Source: Sipunculus nudus (Eukaryota > Annelida > Sipuncula > Golfingiida > Sipunculidae). Taken from it: 64,000 nt of DNA. Below, one piece after another: positions 24,801-36,800 of this stretch. The notes below the pieces were generated by a model. The model saw nothing but the letters and a program-made list of their open reading frames with translations, ran no database searches and was not told where the DNA came from. Where the stretch lies: contig CM049316.1 of assembly GCA_026874595.1 (NCBI GenBank), forward strand, positions 11,708,839 through 11,772,838. The letters run 5' to 3'. A program made the position numbers and the translations under genes. How positions within the stretch are numbered: the stretch's first letter is position 1; the number at the start of each line of letters is the position of its first letter.

Positions 24801-27800
24801 TATTATCTAATTAATTGACTTTCTTAATAATAACCAAGAACAACCATGACGTTTTGACTATGTTTATTTTATTTAAAAAATAAACATATTGCTTATTCAT
24901 AAAGTTGCTTCTTGAAATTTTCTTCTCATTTGAATCCAACATGAATAGGTTCGGTTACAGGACTTGTTTTCAGGACTTCGTCAAACAACCTGAAAAATAC
25001 AAACAAAAAGATACATTATAATATTTAATACTATTTGCATATTTTCAGTTTTCAAGGACTGCAAAAGGAACGAGTGTTTATGCTGCATCAATTACTGACT
25101 CCCAGGAATCCAGTGATGAGGGAGGAAGTGATAGTGAGGTTACTACAGGATCAACGATAGACGACAAAGCTGGTGACGAAACTCTCCAAGGACCAACCAA
25201 AGGCAGGGGGAAAGATAAAGGAAGGAACAGGACAAACCAGAGGTCTACATCCGCATCTGATCAAGACATTGATGAACAGATAGCTACGGTAAGTAACAGT
25301 GTTTTACCTATACGGACATATTTATAACTAAACGGCAGTATATTGTCACTTATTTAAGATGTATAGTGAGAATGGCATCCACTGTAAACATTAACTGCAT
25401 GTAAGCGTATATATGTAAGAACTTGTCAAAGGACTGAATTATGCATTCCCTTGTAAGTATAATATCAATTTATATCAACAGTACTTTCAATCGTGTTGCA
25501 GCTAATTGAGAGGGCAGACAAGGCAGCTGAACTTAGGAGGACCATGACCCCCAAGTCCCCTCATGGACAAGCGGTCCAGCAGTTTACACAGTACCTGTCT
25601 ACACAGGTTCGTCAAATTCGGCCCGAGAACTGGTTCGAGTTTACCATGGAGGCGATGAAGTTAGTGAACAGCTTTGTCACCCGTGGTCAGTACCAGACCT
25701 ACCAACAGCAGGTAACTGATACGAGCCAGCAGCAATACCAGCAGCAGTATAGTTATCCAATACCTCCGCCTGCCACCAGTACCTACACGACTCTGCGGCC
25801 GGCAACACCCAGTAGTGGATTGAATATGTCTATTTCACCGTCAGCTCTCATGTCAGGCTTCCTGCAAGATTCTACCCCAAGCCAGCAGCGCAGTACCGGG
25901 AACTTTGAGACACCACCCGGGTATAACCCAGGTCTCAACACCCCTCCTATCATCACTGTGTCACCGTCGTCATTCCAGATGCCGGCCCCTGCTTCAACAC
26001 CTCACCAAGCAGAGCAGGACCCAGCAGGACACAGCCCAACAGATTAATAGGCTCTGTTGCCTGATCATGATCAGTAATGAAACTACTTTATGAGTAACAT
26101 TAAGTCATGGACAAGTTTGTTATCTTTTTACTTTTGTTGTGCCAACATGTATTATCCATTGGGATATAGTTGAACCTAATTTACATAACACTGGTAACTA
26201 AGTAAACTAAGTAAATTTTTTTTTTGCGTAAAGGGAGATGTATTTTTTAGCATAAGTTGTTGATGTTAGCACAAAGATGCTTTCTTACATTATTTCCTTT
26301 TCGTGTATAAATAAAACCACTTTAATCCGGTTTTTATGTTTATTGTAAAAATAGTAACAGGACATTTTGATTGACAAGGAAGTTCAATATATACAAAAGA
26401 ATACTTTGGATTTACCTTATATCATATTATCTTGCCATGGAACCTTGCCTACTGGGGAGTTATAATATTCCCGCAGGTAGTTCCGCTGGATCTTTGCCAC
26501 CTTGGCAGATGTGTTTCCTGCAGTATGCTCTAATCCTACCAGGTTGTCATCCCTCCGCCAGTCACCGGCAATCACTTCATGGGTAACAGGATCTTCCTTG
26601 TCCATTTCTTGGCTAGCTTCCTTGGGATATCGGATGAGGAGCAGGTTGTGCATCACACAGGCCGCCATTACTATCGATTGCACTTTGACTGGTTTCTGTT
26701 GCATTGTAGTCAGGATGCAGCGAAACCTGGTGTTACATCAATGATATATAATAAGTAAATTATTATAAAGACATAAACGTTTTTACTAGAAATAAAGAAC
26801 ATGAGAAGCTGAAATCAGTGTTCATACCCTAAACACTCCAAGCTAAAGACAAATAAAAAACATACATACCTGTGAGCCAGAATGCCGAATCCATTTTCTA
26901 CCACTCTGCGTGCCCTTGACAGCCTATAATTGAAGATTCGTTCAGCGTCAGTCATGAGCCTGTGCGGGTAGGGTTTCATTAACCAGGTTCGCAGGCCGAA
27001 TGCATCATCTCCTACAATTGCATACGGCATTGCCTGATCATCATGCGGAAGTGGTTCTGGATCAGGAAGGCCTGCAGTACCTGCTTCTAGGGCTTCACAA
27101 AGGCCACTCTCCTTGAAGATACCCCCATCTGAGCAGCTGCCGTTAGCACCAATATCTACATACAAGAACTTGTATCTGGCATCAACAAGTGCTAACAGGA
27201 CTATTGAGTGAAATCCTTTATAGTTGTAGTGAAAGGACCCTCCCTTAGGAGGACACCTGATAGCTATGTGTTTGCCGTCTAAAGCACCAATGGTATTGTG
27301 GAAGTTCCAGCGCGCGGAAAAGCAATGGGCAATCTCTTTCCACTCCTCTGGTGATCTTGGGCATTTCATGACCTCATCGAGATATTCATCAACTATGGCC
27401 TCACAGGTTTCCGGTACAATTTTACATATAGTGTTGTGAGCAACTCTAAATCCAAACTGTAGGCTTTTGTACGAGTCACCTGTTGCCATATAACGCAGTG
27501 TTATGGCAATGCGTATGCCTGGCTCCAAAGCCCTCCGCATGAAGGTATCTTTCCTCTCGAGACGGGGTCCTACACGTTGAATCAATTCATGGAACAGATC
27601 CGGATCAACACGCAAAAAGTTCCTGTAGCCTCTGTCATCTTCCCGGTGCAATTCAGCCAGTAGCTTCTCGTACTGCCCATACTCAGGTCTTCGTAGCAAC
27701 CAAGCTCTAACCCACACTCTCCTTTTTTTAGCTACCTTTTTTGGCCTTTTCTGTTTCTTTTTTCGAATCAGGGCAGCTGCGGCCAGCATCAGGCTTTCTT

Positions 27801-30800
27801 CCTCATCTAGCGCAGCTTCTTGAAATGTTGCTAGGTCGCAGAACATGATGCTAAATGACAAAAGAAGCAACAGGCAAAGCCAAATTTATATAATGGTGAC
27901 CATGACGTCACAAGGCTAAACGTCGTGAAATAAATGGTTTGAGAGTCGTATGGGCGTCGTGCTTAAATCGTAGCTCAGTCGTGGAAAATCGTAGAAACAT
28001 CTTGGGATTTCGTATAGTTTCTTGCAGCATCGTAGCGTTGTCTTATATGTTCTTAACAGTTTCGTGTCATATCGTGCTTGCATCGTGTCGCAGTCGTAGC
28101 ATATCGTACAGGCATCGTACTAAATTCGTGCAGTATCGCCCTTGAAATGGATTTGTTCAGCTCGACAAGCCGAATGCCCAAGAATCGCAACGACTCGCCA
28201 GAATTTACGCATCGTGGTGATTCGGCGTCAAATTCGTGAAAGTGGGAACGGGGCTTTACATTCTAAACAGGAATTTTATCAACTGAAAACTAAATTTAGG
28301 TAAACTTCAGAGCTGATCTTGACCTTTGGCCTTCTGACACCAAAGTCGATGGGATTTCTATTAATTGATGCCATGTTATTTTTTTTATTAGTTTACATGA
28401 AGATTCACTTTGTCATTTATTTTCAGGGCTGATATTATCAAGTGCCTCAGTGAAATCCTCAGAGGAGTTACACTCCGCGATAAAAAAACATAGAATCCCA
28501 AAGAAGTGTCGCAAACAGCTTAAATTTGAGCTCCTGCAAAGGGTAAGGAGATCCTTAATTTAGTCCTCCTTAACTGTGTAATTTAATATGATATTTTATT
28601 AAATAACATAATCATAAATGATATATTTATTTATTACCCAAAATAATAATAATAATCTTTATTTGTGCAGATATTTCTGGTACAGGCTAGAGTAAGTGAA
28701 TATGCAAAAAACGTGTTAATAAAAAATTCAATAAGGAAAAATTAATAAATAATTCAAATAAAGAACCAAAGTTCATGTAAACATCAACATGTAAGTACAT
28801 ATACAATCATTTCTTCATTATTTTCGATGGTAAACTCATTGATGTGCATATTGTAATCTCCACAAGCATTTAATTCTATACATATGAATATGATACCATC
28901 ATTCATGGTGACTAGAGATTGAGGAAGTTATTTTGTAACCGTGCCGTTGTTAACTTCATTCTTAGAGGATAAATACGCTATATTTTTGCCAAGTGATCCT
29001 AGCAAAAATATATTTTACAAACCTGTTACTGGGGGATCCTTCCAAGGCTAAAAATCTGACTAATCTTTCATTAAGGATATCAGTAATCAGTTATTTATAC
29101 TCAATGTTAGTGAAATTCCCAAGTCTGAGAGCCATAAAATGATAGACAATAACCCTTAAAAAATGATTTAAAAATATTGCTTGATAAATCTGCAAAACTA
29201 CCTTCAAGGTTCTTTACATAGCTGTGGAGGCGTTCTTCTTCAGATTGATATCGTAGTCATCATTTAAAGGGGGTGGAAGCCTTGCAGTTTAATCCCCATA
29301 TATAAATAAGTCACACCTGAAGGGCCGCCCGGGCACATTGAAATATATTATTATTAGAATCTGTGTATGTAATAATATGGAATTGCAGTCGAGAAGCGCA
29401 GTACTGGGCGCTGCCATGACAGCTTCTGCAGCCGTGAACTGCCCCGTGATAAGGCGAGATAACACGGGACTATGACGCGGTGGGAACCCAAACACTGTCA
29501 CTTCCGGTGCACAGGTATTACTTAAAGCCTTGTCAAATCCTTCAAATTATCAACTACAAAATCAAAGATGTCTCAGTGTCAAGCGGTCGATTATTCCAAC
29601 CGTCAAGTGAACACTACGAGGATTGCTTTCTTCATGATCCGTAATTGCCGCAGAGACCCGAGTAAACGGGAATTAGCTCAAAAAAGGCTCAACAACATCG
29701 GCAGTGGGCGTGGCAACTCGGTGCCATGCAGTGGTCACCCATCCTTTCGGCAAGGGCTGGGGTTTCTGCATGGGAAATTTTACTCAAGACTACCTAACAA
29801 ATACAGCACTAACGACGGACAAGAAGAGTATCAGATGTTAACAGCTGAGGCATGATGCAATAACAGCATTGTTTGGGTACAAGATCCAAGATGTGGACAG
29901 AGGTCCTGACCTCGCCCGGCCGTCAAGCGGACGAGAGCAAAAGCAGGCAAGTGCCGTCACGTCTCTTAAAACTTAGTAACAGTTAACAAGATCTCGACAG
30001 TTACTGAAACTTTTTATGTTAAAACTTTTTTTAGACATTCAAAAATTAGCAATTTATGAGGCTTTTTTTTTATCAAATTTCCTGGCAATTTGCACACGCT
30101 ACGGTCATATTTTCACCTTATGTTCCCATCATCGCCCACGTCAGCCGCGGGGGGGGGGGATTTATTCGTTTGCGGTCCTTTTGCAAAAAGTGAGAAATAA
30201 TTCTGTACTCTAAAGGTGAATTTCATGTTCAGAAAAAAATTATCTGAACAATAATTAAAGGGAAGGACAGATAAAAGGTATCTGGGAAGTCTTAGAATAT
30301 TTCTTGTTAACATGAACCTTTGTCAAATGTCGTTTAGTATCAAACTCGACACTCAGTTTTTATAAAGGATTAACTGGCAGGAATCAGAAACTTGGTCTGC
30401 TCCCCAGATCAAACATACTTTTTATAATTTACAATTTTTACACAGGTGAACATTATTTTGTATTGATTTTTTATTAATTAAATAATAAACGTATAAATAC
30501 AATCACTATTTTTTACCTCTCCTCAGTGTCATTTTCTTTATGTAAATACATAAAAACTGTATTTTAATGTTACTTATGACATGCACACAAAATCAATATT
30601 ATAAATGTATAAATATATATATACACACGCACCCATAAAATTATAGTTTACCGCCTTATAACACTGAGAGTATACTTTCTCAATATAAATATATAAATAT
30701 TGTATATTCATGTTACTTCTGACACACAGACAAACATATTTAAATAATAACATTGATTGGTAGATCAGAAAAAATATCACTGAATGTAACACTATTCTGT

Positions 30801-33800
30801 GGTTAAGGGTTATAATATTATTTTTATTGCAGGGCTTCCTCCACTTCTTTGAAACCAGGGTACTTGTCACCTGGATCTGGATCTGGCTGCAGCACTTCTT
30901 GATGGCAGAGTGATTCTGTTTGCCCTGCCCAGATATTGCCAATGTGTATCCAGGCTGGCAGTTGTCTGAAAGCCATTAGCCTTATCTGCCTGGAACAAAT
31001 ACAGCACAGTGATTACAGATTTGCAATTTTGAATGTGAAAATAAAATGTATTATAAATATGAATGTGAAATGTGTTCATTTATTTGCTGTCGTGGTCAAC
31101 ATCTTTTATGTTTCTGTTCAGGTTCGAGACTTTGCCCTGATTTGATTGGCTGGAACACATGCACATTATGGACTGAATTTTAGCAACAACTTGCAGGTCT
31201 AGTAATGCATGTCGTTTTTATTCTCTGCTGAATAATTGGGACTGACAGTGGTAGAACTACTGTGCTTTTACTGAGATCTAGAATTACAGCCTCAGGGGAT
31301 TTCCCCGTATGTGACGTCACTGCCGAGTTGACAGTGCTCAAAGATGATCCAATAGTTTTTGAACAAATCACACAACCTCATGTTTTTTTTTGTGAAAAGA
31401 TAGATAGAATACATGCTTTTCCGCCAGGAATTGGGCTCATTTTATGTAAAATCTATATTATTTTTTTTTCATAGGCAATTAAGTTATATGAAAATATGAT
31501 ATTTGGAACACGTTTGCTCGACCGTAAGTAAACGTATGAGTTGTCATAATTTCCGAAATCTTTATTTCTACAAACGTTCAAGTTCAGACTCTCAAGTTCA
31601 GCCCTACTGTCATTTGGAAGAGGGGAAAAAACAACACTGATTTGAGTTACTAACATGCATATTCCAGGGAGAAAATATTAAACTCGATGAAGAATTAGAA
31701 GAAATGTGTGAGAAGGACGTGAAAACTTTGTGTTCAAATGTTGTGCCAGGAAAAGGACATGTGAGTAAACTCTCCAAAATGTCGTCTCAATCAGATATGT
31801 CATGCACAGCCAAAATATAGCTGATTATGCAAGTAGTAAGAAAATGGTATAAAATCTTCCCGGTGCCACAAGGTTTTATCTGCACATGTATCTGTTTTAT
31901 ATCTCCCCGCTACCATGGGAGCATGTTGTTTCTATTCTTGTCACTTTTCAATGTCGGCCGAAGGATTTATTGTGAATGTGAGAACTGAGTTTTGAAGCAA
32001 TGCATATTATATTCATGAAATTCGAAACAGAAGTGATTTCCCAAATATATTGTACAAGAATAGAACCAATGACATTGACCTTGATGACTTGATGTTAAAG
32101 ATCAATAGACCTGAAATGTGAAATCAACTTATACTTAATTTTTAGCTCGATTGACAATATAAACATATTGAGAAATATCCATCAATTTTACACATATTTG
32201 TCTCAAATCATATTGCACAATGAAATAAGTAAATATATGACACAAATAAATATGTTTCTTTTCGATCTGGATTTGGCTCAAGCCTGCTTAAGTTGTTGAG
32301 ATTACATGTTTAGTTTGTGATGCTAAAACCCCCTTAATGGTCCCAGCCTACAAGACTCATTGATTGTTCCACCTCCATTTGAAGATATATATTAAACTTT
32401 ACCCTCGAGTTCAAGCAACAGGTCCACACAGAACTTTTCATTGAAATTTGTAGATGGTAGACAGCCCTATAAGTTGTGGAGGTAATCTAGGTCATCATTA
32501 ATTTTTTTTAAAATTCAAATGATTCTCTCCCGGTGTTGGGGCTATTTATCTTTATGTGGTAGAATATACATGTTTTTGTCTTGGTTTTCCAAACGCTTGT
32601 CCTGTGTTATTTATTCTGATTTGAAAGGGAAATTTAAAAAAAAAAATTCTTACAGCCCTTTTATTCTTCAATACATTCAACATTTGTTACCATCCATCGG
32701 CTTAACACTTGCTCTTTATTGTATGATTTACTTTGTTTCATACGTTCCCAATAGGATATATTATAGTCATCTCTCTGTACCTCAATCAACGCATATTTGA
32801 TTGGATCTTGGGCAACATCAGATAATGGCCATCTTCATGTCTTGATTATTCCTTGAAGGTCAAAGGTGAAGGGTTTGCAGCAGGAAAATATTTTTTTCCT
32901 AATTCTTGAAGATTATTGTATGGACATCAGTTGATGTGCATATGTTTTTGTTTCAGATGCTTTAATGTCTGAGGAGACGGAAAGAGTCGCTGTCACGGCC
33001 GTGTCGTAAACTTATATTTCAACGAGAGGTGAGTGTAGACTTTCTGCAGTGCAGTAGCCTCCTGGTTCCTTTAAATGATATCCCACAAAGAAAGAAACAA
33101 ATAATAACAGGTTTTAAAACAGAAAAAATAAAGTGATTAAATAATTATTATAATATTTACATATAACGAATGACTCAACAGGCAAATAATTTATAAAAAA
33201 AATATATATTAAAGTAAGTTTAAGGTTTTCTGATCACGTATCGTATATCCAGCCGCAGACGTTAAGCTTTTGCATGACAGAAAGGAATTTTTCGTGAAAC
33301 GTGGTTTAATTCCATTCAAGGCAAGTAATACGGAATAATCATCATTACATCACATGAATCGTAAAAGGAAGTGTTAATTTTTTAAAGTAGAGATCTTCTA
33401 AATAAAAATGCAAAGCTCATCCTACAAAAAAAAAAAAAAACGAAATACATGGCCAATAACAATGTTTTCTTGCTAGTCATTTGCTCCTCTAACCACGCCA
33501 ATATGAAGCCAACCATAGTAAATATGGCACTGATTACTGCTATTTGATCATTAATAGGTGCGTATGACACTAAGCTAATAGGTACTGTTAACCATCAAAA
33601 CCAATCAAGTGTGCTAACACAATATTATCAATCAGCCCGCTCATGTATCTTAATTGTCAGAGGTGCATATTACAGCGGACAGAACTGCCTTCCAGGTAAG
33701 GCTTGATTTTTTGGCGATGAGCGGTTGGAACGCCAAATATGCGCCCCGCCCATATGGATTCGAATCCAGGATCGACCAAATATTTTCCCCTGGGCAAAAT

Positions 33801-33828
33801 GATTATGTAACAATTGGGGGCTCGTCCA

Positions 33829-33883
<55 letters not shown>

Positions 33884-36800
33884 ATTGCGTACATTGTTGT
33901 CGTTTAATGCATTTCATAGGATCAGCAAGTATTGTATCAATGGTTTTCTCATATAATAAGTCATAAGTTCATGTCACACTCCTCCGGTTTATGTTTCACA
34001 ATCTTATAGACTCTTACATCAGATATCTTCCTGCTTAAGTGGCTATCTTAGCTTTAGCTGAACATATTTATATTGTCTTTACATGGTTTCATCCCAGGAG
34101 CTGCTGTCACCTGAGGCTGTTTTTGCATGACACAAATGACCCTAACTGCCATACACTTGGCTGATATGTTGTAAAATCTAGACTGATTTCTCATATTTTT
34201 AAATAATTCTGTTCTTAACCAACGTGCTAGGTAGGTAATTATTTATCTTGTTCAAAATTAGGATCTTTTATCTACCCTACACTAAAATTTTCCTCTTGAA
34301 ATTTAGTTATAAAAAAATTGTCATAGCAAAAAAATTGACATGGGGGAAATGGAACGGACTATGCACTTCTTAACTCTGTGATCCAACCTCTGATACGTAC
34401 AACATATAAATAGTGACAAAATAACTATGAATTAAAACATGCATTACAAAGTATAAATACACTGAAATCTTAGTTCGGTCCTAGATTTCAGCCAGCAACA
34501 TAAGCTGTGACACTCCGTTAGTAGAGGGAATCGGTATAAAACATCTTGGGAGAAGACAATAAAAGACCTAGTGATTCCTAGCTATACGCAAGAAGTTCCT
34601 ATGTTTCTGTGAAACATCAGTATACAGTGTATCTCTGAAAAACATTAAACATCAGTTACTCCCCCACCTACACCGCGAAAAGCCCCGAACTCCTGAAAGA
34701 AAATGGTAATTACCAAAAATCGTTGAGCACTAATTCGGCCTCTGTGCTCCATTGGCAAGGCGTAATCGTGCTCACGTCAGGTACATAGCCTTAGTACCCT
34801 TTCGACGAATAAGAGCGCTGCTAGTACAGTTTACGATGACAATATAATTTACACACTAGTGCGTCTGTCACATTATCTTTTTGCATCAGCAAATTTTACA
34901 GTTGGCTTTATCTGACTGTTCAAGTTCAAAACATATAATACATGTTATTAAAATAAAAATGGCTGAGAATTATTGTCTTCACTCTATGAGAGCACCCCAT
35001 GCACCTGCCCGTCTGCTGACTGAGTGTATTTGATCAAAATGTTGTAGACTTTTAAGGAGAGGTTGGTTTTGAAAGAATAGGGAGCTGATTAAATTTCAGA
35101 ATCCTGCTATTTGGACATCGCTTGGATGGCATTTTAGTTAGATTATATATTGCCCTCAAAAAGCTTTACCCCAGGGGCGTCAATTTACCTTCAAGGCTGT
35201 GGGATGACTCGCAGGCGTAGGAGGGTAATCAAAGTTAGGACAACCTTTTTATAAACACCCAGACACCCACACCCATACACAGGGGGATATATGCCCCCCT
35301 CCCCACCCATCCCCCCTTTATTGAAGCCCCTGCTTTCCAAGTTGGATCCAACCCTTGGCATTGAGTATTTTATGCGTATCAAGTCCTGATTCATACCTCT
35401 GAAATGCCACCAAATTAATGTCATTCCGCACTTAGTAAGACCAGGGAAAACTGAGGTGTCGCAAGTAGCATGCTAGTATATGGCACAGTGCTAGGTGATT
35501 TTATTTCAGACTTGAATGCAGGATTATTTTCTGTGTTTCTAGGACATCTACCTCTTCAAATGTACAAGATACGTAAGAAAAGATTCAAGCTGATTTTTTT
35601 CATGAAAAGGTGCCTTGAGCTATGAAAAAGTGTCCTTCAAGTTGACTTCTTCCTTAGTTTGAGTGTCAAATCATAAATTGTTTCGCGCTTGGCACTTTCT
35701 GATTTGTTGTTATCATTTGTCCTGCATTTATTTGTTTGTGTAGAAACTGGAGGCATATGACCAGGAAACTGATTACAAGCTGATGCATGTCTGCAGAAAA
35801 ATGATTCAGGTAGGAGAATCAGCAATCAGTGTATAATCGTTTATAGATTACTCTGAATACCTTCATCATTTTACTAAACTCAGCTATCAGAAATTCACAA
35901 TGCTCTGAATGCACACAAAATTAACTACATGTACATGATACACATATTGATACATTCGCAAAGTACCAAGATCGTATAAATAAAAGTCAAATAATTGTAA
36001 AAATAATATTTGCAAAATCGATGATATTTTAAGTTTTGCCTTATAATTGCTGCAATTGTAAAGGTGTTGTTACAAAGAATTTGTTTACACCAACTTTTTT
36101 TTCCTAATTGTTTCTCCATGTGGACTGTAAAATCAAAGAATAATTTGATAGATGTTGAACTCACTCTTTTTAATTTATGCTGTATTGGCAGACTCACTGT
36201 AAGGATAAAATGCCACATGAGATTTTAGAATGTCTAAAAAGAAGAAAAGATGAAGAAACATTTGACGAATATTGTTTAGATCTTGTGATGGAGCGAGAGG
36301 AAATGCAAAACAAAGGTGAGCACAATAGACCAATACCTTTTTAGCCCTAAGCTTTAAAGGCTGAAGGGCTATTGTCGTCATCCAAGCCGTCCGGCGTCCG
36401 TTAACTTTTACCTTGATATCTCTTTAAGGATTCAACATAGGAATTTTATTTCTTCAGTGAAGATTTATATTAACAAAATCTCGGTCAATGTTTCAAAGCT
36501 AATTTTAGAAAAAAAAAACTTAGAAGCTTATTTCTCAGGAACTATTGGGTGGATTGTTATAAAACATGCTATGATCATTGGCACTGATAGTCTGTATATG
36601 CTGCACGAGTTTGGGGGCGCCATCTACAATTTCTGTTTTTTTGTTTAGAATTTTTATAAGATTTTTAAATTATGGCCTTGTGAGCGAGGTATTTCCAAAA
36701 GTATTTAATACAGGAACTTCATTTGTTCAGTGCTGATGTATATCAACAAAATCTCCATCAAGTTCGAAGATGGATGACCTACTTTTCATGGTCACAGAGC

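Larger units (their letters stand above)
23225..28255. mobile_element. PIF/Harbinger DNA transposon, apparently complete and autonomous (~5.0 kb)
   Basis: Terminal inverted repeats of about 45 bp with only a few mismatches: the left begins AGCCCCGTTCCCACTTTCAG and the right ends with the complement, GTGAAAGTGGGAACGGGGCT. Flanking trinucleotides are TAA and TTA, in keeping with the TWA target of this superfamily but not identical. Inside are two convergent genes, as in known Harbinger elements: a four-exon MADF/Myb-like protein (+, 23672-26047) and a two-exon DDE_Tnp_4 transposase (-, 26417-27846). Both frames are open. The element sits in GLG1 intron 12. The similar ends and intact frames suggest a recent insertion. 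Confidence 0.9.
33029..35743 (+). other. Intron 15
   Basis: Contains the LTR fossil and AT microsatellite (33600-33880). The rest is AT-rich; a C-rich patch at 35280-35330 (CCCCCCTCCCCACCCATCCC) is the only other composition change. Confidence 0.45.

Noticed and set aside
33654-33917. Frames encoding long Tyr-Ile repeats on both strands
   Set aside because: They are translations of an (AT)n microsatellite.
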